From positions 1 through 55,279 of the forward strand of contig QZKJ01000079.1 in assembly GCA_003605035.1 (NCBI GenBank): a stretch of DNA of 55,279 nt, read 5' to 3'. Source of the DNA: Desulfurivibrio sp. (lineage in GTDB: Bacteria > Desulfobacterota > Desulfobulbia > Desulfobulbales > SURF-16). The translations under genes were made by a program, and so were the position numbers. The first letter of the stretch is position 1. Every line of letters begins with the position of its first letter. Positions 7,801 to 15,591 of this stretch are shown one piece after another. The notes under the pieces are model-generated. The model worked only from the letters and a program-made list of their open reading frames with translations, made no database searches and was not told the origin of the DNA.

Positions 7801-8745
7801 ATGAAAAACAGATTTTTAAAGATCCCGGATTTTGTGGAAGGATTTTTCTTCTCCCTTCTTCCTTTTCACTTTTCACCTTTCACTTTTCACTCCTCACTTC
7901 GAAGCTTTATCTCCTCACTCCTCACTCCTCACTCCTCACTTCTTTTCCTCCTCCTGCTCCTGCAGGGTTGCTCCGCCTCCCCGCACCAGACCTGGTATAA
8001 GGCCGGCGGCACGCAGCGCGAGTTTGATCTCGATGCGCGGGATTGCGAAGCCGTCGCCGAGCAGCAGGCCCTGCTGCAAAGTGAAAACGGCAGGCGTTAT
8101 GATCCGCTTACCTATGCGGACCTGTATCAGCGCTGCATCACCGCCAAGGGCTGGAACACGGCGCCGCCCCCGGCAGAGGGGCAGCCGGAAAAGGAGCCGT
8201 TGCCGGCGCCGGCCCTCGGCGTCTATGCCGATAACCGCCTTGCCGCCTTCGGCATCGACTTCACTCTGCCTGAAGATGCCCAGCTGCTTTCGGAGAAGAG
8301 GCAGACAGTGGGGCCTACCCATCTTGACTCCTTCATGTTCCGGACCGGAGGGAATTTTATGAACTTCATTCTGCAGGAAAGTGAGGAGGCAACCTTCAAC
8401 CCCATCGACTATCCCGTTTCTCCGCCTTATCAACTGTATACCGCGGCCGCGCAAAGCAAACTGCGCTGGGCCGCCTTCTGGGGCGAGATCAATGGCGAAT
8501 GGGTAAAGGGCATGGGCGCTTTTTTTACTGTTTCCAAGCAGCAGCGCACCATTGTGGTGATTACTGCCGCCATGGCCGCGCCGGCAGAAACTCCGCCGGA
8601 AGACCTGCATCTGGCGCGGAACCAGTACCAGGAGATGGAATCATTTATCCGGCAGTGGCAGCCCTGGCTGGAAAAACAGGCGCCCAGGGAATCCGTGGTG
8701 ATCCGGGGTGTGAAGTCCGCCTTTGATATGTTGAAGAGTTTTTAG
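7801..8745 (+). CDS. Lipoprotein of unknown function with repeat-encoded signal region
   Basis: A 314-residue frame from ATG 7801. The lipobox LLLQGC places the lipid-modified cysteine at residue 57, giving an unusually long leader. Residues about 17-48 are encoded by the reversed heptamer arm, including four exact CCTCACT copies at 7913-7940. The mature part begins with a short Trp/Tyr-rich region, has a Pro-rich linker near residue 120, and a globular domain of about 180 residues with a basic/hydrophobic C-terminus. I do not recognise the domain. Position after Wzz and YjbH suggests an accessory outer-membrane lipoprotein of the export system, like GfcB/YjbF in E. coli, but no sequence likeness to those was seen. 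Confidence 0.7.
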   Translation: MKNRFLKIPDFVEGFFFSLLPFHFSPFTFHSSLRSFISSLLTPHSSLLFLLLLLQGCSASPHQTWYKAGGTQREFDLDARDCEAVAEQQALLQSENGRRYDPLTYADLYQRCITAKGWNTAPPPAEGQPEKEPLPAPALGVYADNRLAAFGIDFTLPEDAQLLSEKRQTVGPTHLDSFMFRTGGNFMNFILQESEEATFNPIDYPVSPPYQLYTAAAQSKLRWAAFWGEINGEWVKGMGAFFTVSKQQRTIVVITAAMAAPAETPPEDLHLARNQYQEMESFIRQWQPWLEKQAPRESVVIRGVKSAFDMLKSF

Positions 8746-8972
8746 GGAGAGTGAGGAGTTAGGAGTGAGGAGTGAGGAGATGTAGGGGCGGTTCGCGAAC
8801 CGCCCTGGATTGGCGTAGGGGCTGGCCTTGTGCCTGCCCTGGTAGGAGAACGGCGGTGAAAAGTGAAAAGTGAAAAGTGAGAAGGGAGAAGGGAGAAGAA
8901 AAGGCAAAAGCAGTGAGGAGTTAGGAGTGAGGAGTGAGGAGATGTAGGGGCGGTTCGCGAACCGCCCCTGAA
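8746..8972. repeat. Two further heptamer/palindrome blocks
   Basis: After the lipoprotein stop come GTGAGGA-type heptamers, a palindrome copy (8784-8805), GTGAAAA units (about 8856-8880), more GTGAGGA units and another palindrome copy (8947-8968). With the 7631-7800 block, the lipoprotein gene is bracketed by the same repeat family on both sides. Confidence 0.8.
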
Positions 8973-8977
8973 AAAAA

Positions 8978-9277
8978 TTAAATGATTATTCCATTTTTCA
9001 TTATTTCGGACAGAAATCCGCTGTCATCATGGTTCTGTTCAATGATTATCGGTTCGATCCTGTCATCAATTTGTCTTCTGAGCTTCCACAATAACGGCCG
9101 GGTTGAAAAAAAATCACCTTTTAGTTCATCTACGACAATTGCAACATCAAGATCGCTATCTTGATGGGCAGTGCCTTTCGCGTATGAACCAAAAAGTATC
9201 ATTTCCTTAAATTCCAGATGGCAGGATAGTAGTTTTTTGTATTTTTTCAGTTTGTTGATAACTTCTGCTGTATCCAT
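8978..9277 (-). CDS. mntA: MNT-type nucleotidyltransferase antitoxin (MntA-like)
   Basis: A 99-residue minimal nucleotidyltransferase. The catalytic signature GS-x10-DxD is intact (GSYAKGTAHQDSDLD, residues about 30-44), followed by VAIVVDE. MntA proteins neutralise a partner HEPN ribonuclease, in characterised cases by adding AMP groups near its active site. The HEPN gene lies directly upstream on the same strand. Its restored reading frame would overlap this start by 31 bp, a common arrangement for HEPN/MNT modules. Base composition is more AT-rich than the flanking genes, suggesting acquisition. Confidence 0.85.
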   Translation of the reverse strand: MDTAEVINKLKKYKKLLSCHLEFKEMILFGSYAKGTAHQDSDLDVAIVVDELKGDFFSTRPLLWKLRRQIDDRIEPIIIEQNHDDSGFLSEIMKNGIII

Positions 9278-9641
9278 TGGTGCAATTCCCGGGCATTTTT
9301 TAAAATTTCATCGCAGCGTTCAGCGGTTAAACTCTGCAATAGCTGATTTTATTCCCCGGATAACGGGCTTCGATATTCATCGGTTCAAGCATATCGATGA
9401 AATCTTTTTGTGCCTCTGAAAAAGACGTGTAAATGCCCCCTTTTTTAGCAAGAAAGGAAAGGCTATGGGAAAATGGAGGTGCTTCCCCCGTCATATTTGC
9501 TAAATAAGCTTTAAGTATTTTTTCAATTGCCTGATGGGCCATGAACCCGACATAGAGGTATCTTTTGCTTTGGAGCATTGCGGCCGCAGTTTCTATGTCG
9601 TATTCGGATAATTCGACCCAATAGGTAACTTTTTTATCCAT
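9247..9641 (-). pseudogene. hepT: HEPN-domain toxin gene with a one-base frameshift
   Basis: The start ATG is at 9641. The first 104 residues show HEPN landmarks: FMAHQAIEKILKAYL and PPFSHSLSFL. After EARYPGNK the frame shifts at an A-run (T-run at 9347-9350 on the plus strand) and stops near 9327. Adding one A restores a typical HEPN C-terminus, NQLLQSLTAERCDEILKNAR then ELHQWIQQKLSTN, ending at 9247 and overlapping mntA. This is either a real inactivating deletion, a phase-variable homopolymer, or a sequencing error. The truncated form keeps the central helices but loses the last one. Confidence 0.8.
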
Positions 9642-9816
9642 GTGTTTTTTTCAGCAGCGGTTTATCGTATAGCGGTAGTAAAAAAAATGAACCAAAACAA
9701 AAAAATATCGCACACCAAACATTATTAAAAGGTTATCACATTTGCAACGCTTTTGTGAGCGGCGTTGCCCCTTGCGGATGATCATTTCCTCTGCTCAAAG
9801 TAGACGCAAATAATTC

Positions 9817-9877
9817 TAGGGGCGGTTCGTGAACCGCCCCTACTCCTCACTCCTCCCTCCTCACTTCTCACTCTTCT
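9817..9877. repeat. Palindrome plus reversed heptamers entering a coding sequence
   Basis: GGGGCGGTTCGTGAACCGCC (from 9819) is followed by reversed heptamers (CTCCTCACTCCTCCCTCCTC). The array runs into the thioredoxin-fold gene and supplies its last codons and stop. The rest of the gap from 9642 is AT-rich, with no gene seen. Confidence 0.75.
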
Positions 9878-10349
9878 CCGCCTCCTCCCGCAGCCATTGC
9901 TCCACTTCAGCCGGTGGCGGCATGCGGCCGGAGCATTTGATCCTGCCGTTGATGATCAGGGCCGGGGTGGTGATGACCCCGTGCCGCCAGATCTCGTCCA
10001 GGTCGTGAATCTGTTCTATGTCCGCCGCGATCTCCAGCCGCTGCATGATGTCAAAGATCATGGTATTGAGCTTGTTGCAGCTCACGCAGCCCGGACCAAG
10101 GATCTTGATGATGAGCTGCTGCGGGCCTTGTGCCCCGCCGCTGCAGGCAGTCAGATATTCCCTGCGCAGGGCCTGACGGTAAAGGTCTGCGGCGGCGGGC
10201 GGAATATAGTTTTCCCGGCTGACGGCAGTGAACAGGAAACCCGTGGCCGCATCCGCGCTCATCTTGCGGCTGACCGCCTCCTGCATGGCCGGTTCCAGCC
10301 CGATCAGCCCCACGGTGGCCTTGCCGATTTTGATTTTACGTAGGTTCAT
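9861..10349 (-). CDS. Thioredoxin-fold protein with CVSC motif
   Basis: 162 residues. The C-terminal half (about 78-155) is a small glutaredoxin/thioredoxin-like domain: IIKILGPGCVSC with cysteines at 88 and 91, then a cis-Pro region ITTPALIINGRIKCSGR. This resembles the short redox-active disulfide proteins (TIGR00412 type) found in anaerobes. The first 75 residues (GKATVGLIGLEPAMQEA...) form an extension I do not recognise. The C-terminal EEAEKSEK and stop are encoded by the heptamer repeat, so the original end may have been replaced. A thioredoxin-reductase-like gene lies 4 kb away and could be a partner, which is inference. Confidence 0.75.
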   Translation of the reverse strand: MNLRKIKIGKATVGLIGLEPAMQEAVSRKMSADAATGFLFTAVSRENYIPPAAADLYRQALRREYLTACSGGAQGPQQLIIKILGPGCVSCNKLNTMIFDIMQRLEIAADIEQIHDLDEIWRHGVITTPALIINGRIKCSGRMPPPAEVEQWLREEAEKSEK

Positions 10350-10490
10350 AGTCTGTTTAGCTGTTTAGTCTGTAGCTTTTTAGTCTGTAAGGGGAGGAGG
10401 TCTGTATTTAGGTTTTTAGTCTGTAGGTGTTAAGTCTTTTAGCTGTGCCAACTAAACCCCTATAGACTAAACACCTATCCACCTGTCCAC
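10350..10490. repeat. TTAGTCTGT-type repeat arms in inverted orientation
   Basis: One side carries repeated TTTAGTCTGTA/TTTAGCTGT units (10353-10445) and the other TATAGACTAAACACCTA-type complements (10455-10490). Together they form an imperfect large hairpin in the promoter-side gap of the thioredoxin-fold gene and right at the 3' end of the helicase gene. The same type recurs at 15.8 and 23.6-23.8 kb. Confidence 0.65.
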
Positions 10491-13400
10491 CTAAAACAAC
10501 TTCAGCTGTCTGGCTGCCGGTTGTTTCCGTTTTTTCCTTTCCTCGGCCATGGTCTGCACCAGCTGTGGCGGGATCTCGGCAAGAAAGGGCGAGGGTCTGT
10601 GCGATCCGACATAGGAGAGGATCAGCTTTGTTTTGGCCCGGGTCATGCCCACGTAGAAGAGCCGGCGTTCCTCCTCGATGTCGCAGCCCATGGAGCGGCA
10701 GGGCAGCAGCCCTTCTTCCACCCCGGTGATAAAAACCACCGCAAATTCAAGGCCCTTGGCGCCGTGCAGGGTCATCAGCGACACCGCCTCGGCCCGCTCG
10801 TCATAGATGGTGGCCCGGCTGTTTTCCGCCAGGTGCCGGGCAAATGCGGCGAGGCTGCCGAAGGCGCCGGCCAGTTCGAGAAAGCGCCTGGCGGCGGCCG
10901 TTCCGGCGTCTATGCCGAGAAGCTCGAAAACCGGCAGCAGGGCCTGGGGCAGATCAAGCGCAGCCTCCTGTTGAAAACGGCCGAGCTGCTCGCGTACTGA
11001 CCGGATGATCCGGGCCGCTCTGGCCGACAGGGGCAGGGCCAGGGCATCATTGAAAAAATCGCGGCTGGTCAGGGATACGCCGTTTTCCAGCAGTTCAACG
11101 CTGGCCGGGCCGATGCCCGGCACTGCCCGGCACAGGGCCAGGTGATCGGCGCAGGTGGCCTGGTCTGCCGCGGCAATAATCCAGAAGTACAGGCCCTGCA
11201 GCTCCGGGGTCATGTAAAAGGGGCGGCTGCCGATGATCTGCAAGGGAATGCCCCGCCGGCTGAGCGCCTCGACCAGATCGTCAGCCTGCCGGCCCAGGCG
11301 GTAGAGGATGGCAATGTCGCGGAAACTGAAGCCTGCCTCCTCGCCCCGGGAGCGGCCTGAGTTGATGGAAAAGCTTGAAATGCCGCCCAGGATCTTTTCG
11401 ATCTGCTTGACCACGTTCTCCGCTTCAGCCTTAGCCGAGGCGGCCGGATACAGGGTGATGTCGCCTGCTTCCCTGCTCTGCGCCTCAAGTACGGTATCGC
11501 CTTTCACCTGGTTATGTTCGATCACCGCGGTGGCCGCCGCAAGAATTGCCGCGCCGGACCGGTAATTGCGGGTGAGCGCCAGGCGCCGGGTATCCGCTTC
11601 CGCGGCAAACTGCAGGAAGAAACGAAGATCGCTGCCCCGGAAGCCGTAGATGGCCTGGTTGGGATCGCCGATGGCAAAGACCCTGGCCGTGCCGGCCAAA
11701 AAGGTGACCAGCTCGTACTGGCTGCGGTTGATGTCCTGAAACTCATCGACAAAGAGGTGGGCCACCCGGCTGCGCACCCGGCCGCCGAACTGCTGATCGC
11801 TTTGCAGCCGCTGCACGAAGAGGGGGATGACCGCCTCCAGGTCAACCGCCGGCATCTGTTCAAGTTCAGCGAGGTAGCGGTCGATCTCCTGCTGGTAGTC
11901 CTGCTGCTCCGGCTGGGACGCCAGCAGGAAGGCGGTGATGCCGCTGCTCAGTTTCTTCTGCTCTTTGGTCGTTTTGGCCGGGAACAGTCTTTTCAGCAGC
12001 ATGACCCGTTCCTCTTCACCGATCACAGCCAGCTCGGGGGTATCCTGCCTGAGCCATTCCAGGCAGAAACGGTGGAAGGTGCCGACAAACACCTGGTCCG
12101 CCTGCTCTCTGGCCCGGCTGGCCAGCCGCTCTTTCATTTCATTGGCCGCCCGGTTGGTGAAGGTGATGGCGAAGATCCGGCCGGCCTCGACCTTTGCCAC
12201 CTGCAGCAGGTGGACCAGGCGGGAGACCAGGGTGTGGGTCTTGCCGGTGCCGGGGCCCGCGGAAACCAGGATGCGGTCGGCCGTGCCGGCAATGGCCAGC
12301 TGCTGCTCCGGGTTGGGGGAGTTTGTTTTGTCACTGGCCTCTGGCGGGGTCGCGAACAGGGGAAGGCTATCGGCAGGGGGAGGGGGTTCCTCCTCCTTTT
12401 TTTTTCTCTTTGCCGGCGGCGCATCGCCAAACAGGCCGGCCTGGCCGCGCAGGCGGCTGATCTCGCCTTCGGCAAAGGCGCGGATCACCCCGAACTGGCC
12501 GTCAAAGCCGCCCTGGCGGATCACCCGGTTGGTCCTGATGCGGGAGACGGCCTCGCCGAGCAGCGGCGAGAAGCTGCTGATTTCTTCCGCCGGCGCGTGG
12601 AGAAAGAGGTTGAACTCGGAGCCGAACCGGTTGATGGTCTTCTGGTACTGTTCAAGCACCCCTTTGCTGGCCGGGCCCTTGCCCATGATCTCGCCGATGA
12701 TCTCGGGCAGGGGGATCAGGCTTTGGAAGCGCGGCCCGCCTTCCGGGTAGCAGGGGGTTTGCCGGTCGGCCAGATCAAGCACCCGGTGGCTGACGCCGAT
12801 GGTCAGGGGGGTGCCGCACACCGGGCAGATGCCCCGGTGTTTTCTGGTCTCCAGGGGCTCCAGGCTGACATTGCACTTGCGGTGGCCGTCCAGATGATAT
12901 TTGCCCTCTTCCGGGAAGAATTCCATGGTGCCGCGAAAGCCTTTGGCCGGGTCTTGCAGGGCCTGCCGCATGGTGAAAAAATCGAAAGCGCAGTCAAAAC
13001 GGTTGAGTTCCCGGCCCAGTTTGGCCGGGGAATGGCAGTCCGAGTTGGAGATGAGGGTGAAGCGGTCCAGGGCCGAGACCAGGCGGTTCATGTCCGGGTC
13101 GGAGGAGAGGCCGGTTTCCAGGGCAAAGATGTGGCGGGTGAGATCGCCGAAACACTCCTCGATGGCATCAAAGCCGGACTTGGAGCCGAACAGGGAAAAC
13201 CACGGGGTCCAGATATGGGCCGGCACCAGGAAGCCCTCCGGCATCTCCTCCAGCATGATCTCCAGCAGGTCGCGGCAGTCAAGGCCCAGAATCGGCCTGC
13301 CGTCCGACTCGATATTGCCGATGGCGGCCAGGCGACGGTTCATTTTCTCCACCGCGGCGAAATCCGGGGCAAAGAGGATGTTGTGCACCTTGCGCACCCG

Positions 13401-13703
13401 GTCATGCCGCTTGTAGATGGAGCTGATCTCGGCAGTCAGCACAAAGCGCACCGCGATGGCCTCCGGCGCGGCCCGGGTGAAGGCGGGCGGCACGTTTTCA
13501 CTGCGCAGCCGGTAGAAGCCCGGTTCGGCCGGGACGAGGTTTTCCTTCAGCTGGCGGAACCAGCCCGGGTGGGTGAAATCGCCGGTGCCGATGAGGTGGA
13601 TGCCCTTGACCCGGGCCCAGGCGAAAAGCCCGGCCAGATTGCTGTCCTTGCTGGTGGCGCGGGAATAAGGGGAGTGGATGTGCAGGTCGGCGAGAAATTT
13701 CAT
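10491..13703 (-). CDS. Endonuclease Q-like PHP nuclease fused to UvrD/Rep-type helicase
   Basis: 1070 residues from ATG 13703; an upstream in-frame ATG at 13814 only reads through repeats. Residues 1-400 form a PHP domain (DLHIHSPYS, GTGDFTHPGW, NSDCHSPAKLG) with the EndoQ-type zinc region GKYHLDGHRKC...GICPVCGTPLTIGVSHR. EndoQ cuts DNA 5' of deaminated bases and abasic sites. After a charged, proline-rich linker comes an SF1A helicase: Walker A AGPGTGKT (482-489), LFVDEFQDINRSQYE, GDPNQAIYGFRG, LTRNYRSG, TLHGAKGLEFAVVF and FYVGMTRAK. The C-terminus is RQLKLF, matching the bacterial sliding-clamp motif pattern QL[SD]LF. The product would couple incision at damaged bases to strand unwinding; this coupling is inference. 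Confidence 0.9.
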   Translation of the reverse strand: MKFLADLHIHSPYSRATSKDSNLAGLFAWARVKGIHLIGTGDFTHPGWFRQLKENLVPAEPGFYRLRSENVPPAFTRAAPEAIAVRFVLTAEISSIYKRHDRVRKVHNILFAPDFAAVEKMNRRLAAIGNIESDGRPILGLDCRDLLEIMLEEMPEGFLVPAHIWTPWFSLFGSKSGFDAIEECFGDLTRHIFALETGLSSDPDMNRLVSALDRFTLISNSDCHSPAKLGRELNRFDCAFDFFTMRQALQDPAKGFRGTMEFFPEEGKYHLDGHRKCNVSLEPLETRKHRGICPVCGTPLTIGVSHRVLDLADRQTPCYPEGGPRFQSLIPLPEIIGEIMGKGPASKGVLEQYQKTINRFGSEFNLFLHAPAEEISSFSPLLGEAVSRIRTNRVIRQGGFDGQFGVIRAFAEGEISRLRGQAGLFGDAPPAKRKKKEEEPPPPADSLPLFATPPEASDKTNSPNPEQQLAIAGTADRILVSAGPGTGKTHTLVSRLVHLLQVAKVEAGRIFAITFTNRAANEMKERLASRAREQADQVFVGTFHRFCLEWLRQDTPELAVIGEEERVMLLKRLFPAKTTKEQKKLSSGITAFLLASQPEQQDYQQEIDRYLAELEQMPAVDLEAVIPLFVQRLQSDQQFGGRVRSRVAHLFVDEFQDINRSQYELVTFLAGTARVFAIGDPNQAIYGFRGSDLRFFLQFAAEADTRRLALTRNYRSGAAILAAATAVIEHNQVKGDTVLEAQSREAGDITLYPAASAKAEAENVVKQIEKILGGISSFSINSGRSRGEEAGFSFRDIAILYRLGRQADDLVEALSRRGIPLQIIGSRPFYMTPELQGLYFWIIAAADQATCADHLALCRAVPGIGPASVELLENGVSLTSRDFFNDALALPLSARAARIIRSVREQLGRFQQEAALDLPQALLPVFELLGIDAGTAAARRFLELAGAFGSLAAFARHLAENSRATIYDERAEAVSLMTLHGAKGLEFAVVFITGVEEGLLPCRSMGCDIEEERRLFYVGMTRAKTKLILSYVGSHRPSPFLAEIPPQLVQTMAEERKKRKQPAARQLKLF

Positions 13704-13779
13704 GGCATTGTTCTTTTGACATTCAGAGAAAGCGGAATTAATGTATGCCCCTAACATAACCAAAAACGTGTGGGCGCAA

Positions 13780-14018
13780 AAGTATTTAAAGTGCCTGAAG
13801 TGCCTAAAATGCACTAAAGTGCCTAAAGTACTTAAAGTGGTTGAAATTGCGGTAGTGTAGGGAGTGTCAGAGCTATTTTATAGTTGCTGTAAAGTTTTTC
13901 CCTAAAGTCCGTAACCGTCACTTGCCGAACAAAGACTACCTTTAACTTTAGGCACTTTAGCGCACTTTAGCGCACTCTAGCCATTTTAGGCACTCTAAAT
14001 ACTCCAGGCACTTATACT
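13780..14018. repeat. AAAGTGCCT-type repeat arms in inverted orientation
   Basis: The 333-bp divergent gap between the helicase and flavoprotein genes carries tandem AAAGTGCCTAA-like units (13780-13845). About 95 bp further it carries their complement, TTTAGGCACTTTAGCGCAC and similar (13940-14018). The arms could pair into a long hairpin. No conserved gene is visible; promoters for both genes should lie here, but none is clear. Confidence 0.75.
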
Positions 14019-14036
14019 TTACAAAGGGGAAGCAAC

Positions 14037-14951
14037 ATGTCTGATCTGATTGATGTCATTGTGGTCGGGGCGGGACCGGCCGGTCTGCAGGCGGCCATTC
14101 ATGCCGTGCGCAAAAAGGCCTCGGTGCTGGTGCTGGGACGACCGCATAAAAGCGCCATTTACTGGGGGCATGTGGAAAATTACCTGTGTGTGGACGGGGT
14201 GACCGACGGCAAGGAACTGCTCGCCATCGGCCGTGCCCAAGCCACCCGCTTCGGCGCCCGGTTCGCTGAGGAGGATGTGCTGGGCATTGAGCAGCGCGAT
14301 GACCATTTCGAGCTGCGCACCGAAAGCGCCATCTATCTGGGGCGGACCCTCATCCTGGCCACCGGCACCGCCAAAAACAAGCTCAAGGTCAAAGGTGAAA
14401 AGGAGCTGACCGGCAAAGGCGTCAGCTACTGTGTTGACTGTGACGCCAATTTTTTCCGCAAGGCCAGGGTGGCGGTGGTGGGCAATGAGAGTGCGGCGGT
14501 GGATGGTGCGCTGACCCTGCTGAAATATGCCTCAGAGGTGCATCTGATTGCCAGTGAGCTGGCGGTTTCCAGTGAGCTGGCCGGGAAACTTGCGGCCAGC
14601 AGCGTCAGGGTGCACAACACCTGGGTCAAGGAGATCATCGGCGAAAACGCGGTTGAAAAACTGCTGCTGGAAGATGAGTCAACCCTGGAGGTGGAAGGGG
14701 TGTTCATTGAGCTGGGCGCCAAGGGCGCCATGGAACTGGCCACCAACCTGGGCGTGCAGCTTGACATGGAGACCTTTTCCTATATCGATACGAACAAGCG
14801 GCAGGAGACCAATCTGGCCGGGGTCTATGCGGCCGGAGACATTGCCGGCCCGCCACTGCAGATGGCCAAGGCGGTGGGCGAAGGGTGTGTGGCCGGCTGG
14901 CATGCGGCAAACTTTGCCAACAAGCAGAAAAGAACCGAAGCCGCTGATTGA
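14037..14951 (+). CDS. Thioredoxin-reductase-like FAD/NAD(P)-dependent oxidoreductase
   Basis: 304 residues preceded by AAAGGGGAAGC. FAD site: VIVVGAGPAGLQAA (residues 7-20). An active-site CVDC sits at the position of the redox cysteines of TrxB (near 135-138), inside GVSYCVDCDANFF. A second dinucleotide site, VVGNESAAVDGALTL, departs from the usual GGGxSA form. The C-terminal FAD motif VYAAGDIAGPPLQMAKAVGEG is intact. The enzyme should pass electrons from NAD(P)H to a thioredoxin-fold partner. The altered nucleotide site makes cofactor preference uncertain. It overlaps tadA by one base (TGATG), so the two are translationally coupled. Confidence 0.85.
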   Translation: MSDLIDVIVVGAGPAGLQAAIHAVRKKASVLVLGRPHKSAIYWGHVENYLCVDGVTDGKELLAIGRAQATRFGARFAEEDVLGIEQRDDHFELRTESAIYLGRTLILATGTAKNKLKVKGEKELTGKGVSYCVDCDANFFRKARVAVVGNESAAVDGALTLLKYASEVHLIASELAVSSELAGKLAASSVRVHNTWVKEIIGENAVEKLLLEDESTLEVEGVFIELGAKGAMELATNLGVQLDMETFSYIDTNKRQETNLAGVYAAGDIAGPPLQMAKAVGEGCVAGWHAANFANKQKRTEAAD

Positions 14952-15418
14952 TGCCGGTCCTGTCCGACGCCCATTATATGCAGCTGGCACTTAAGCAGGC
15001 TGAGCTTGCGGCGCAGCGGGGGGAGGTTCCCGTGGGCGCGGTGCTGGTGGATGCCCAGGGCATGGTGCTGGCCGCGGACGGCAACCGTCCCATTGAATAC
15101 AGCGATCCCACCGCCCATGCTGAGATGGTGGTGCTGCGTCAGGCCGGCCGCCGGCTTGCCAACTACCGGCTCGCCGGCACCACCATGTATGTCACCATCG
15201 AGCCCTGCGTCATGTGCGCCGGGGCCATGGTGCATGCCAGGGTCAGTCGGCTGGTGTATGGCGCCGATGATCCCAAGGCCGGCGGCATGGTGTCTCTTTA
15301 TCAGGTGGGCCGGGACGGCCGCCTTAATCACAGCCTGGAGGTGGCGGGCGGGGTTCTCGCCGGGGAATGCGCTGCGCTGCTGCGGGATTTTTTCCAGCGG
15401 AAAAGGAAAAAAATATGA
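14951..15418 (+). CDS. tadA: tRNA-specific adenosine deaminase TadA
   Basis: 155 residues, starting at the ATG that overlaps the previous stop. The zinc and proton-shuttle motif TAHAEM and the second zinc motif PCVMCAGA are intact, with the surrounding YVTIEPCVMCAG and SRLVYGADDPKAGG typical of TadA. It converts A34 to inosine in tRNA-Arg(ACG), needed for reading CGN codons. Length matches the family. A tRNA-Ser gene lies 66 bp downstream on the same strand. Confidence 0.95.
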   Translation: MPVLSDAHYMQLALKQAELAAQRGEVPVGAVLVDAQGMVLAADGNRPIEYSDPTAHAEMVVLRQAGRRLANYRLAGTTMYVTIEPCVMCAGAMVHARVSRLVYGADDPKAGGMVSLYQVGRDGRLNHSLEVAGGVLAGECAALLRDFFQRKRKKI

Positions 15419-15484
15419 ATTTTCCGCTTCCAAAATACGAACTTTGTTTGTAAAGTATCAGACTTTGCAAATTCGCTTTGGCGC

Positions 15485-15572
15485 GGAGAGGTGACCGAGA
15501 GGCCGAAGGTGCACGACTGGAAATCGTGTGTACGGCAACGTACCGAGGGTTCGAATCCCTCCTTCTCCGCCA
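15485..15572 (+). tRNA. tRNA-Ser(GGA)
   Basis: Acceptor stem GGAGAGG pairs with CTTCTCC (one G-T), followed by discriminator G and an encoded CCA. The anticodon stem CACGA/TCGTG encloses loop CTGGAAA, giving anticodon GGA at 15519-15521. A long variable arm (GTGTACGGCAACGTAC region) and a GGTTCGAATCC T-loop confirm a type II serine tRNA. Confidence 0.97.
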
Positions 15573-15591
15573 GTTATTTTTTCCTTAGCTC

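Noticed and set aside
4258..9877. Tandem repeats considered as a CRISPR array
   Set aside because: Units are 7 bp and contiguous, with no regular spacers, and no cas genes are present.
11514..13754. 746-residue open frame on the plus strand
   Set aside because: It is antisense to the nuclease-helicase gene, whose motifs are unmistakable; long antisense frames are expected in GC-rich coding DNA.
14951..15418. Functional link between TadA and the deaminated-base nuclease
   Set aside because: Proximity only; TadA acts on tRNA and is a widespread housekeeping gene, so no link is supported.
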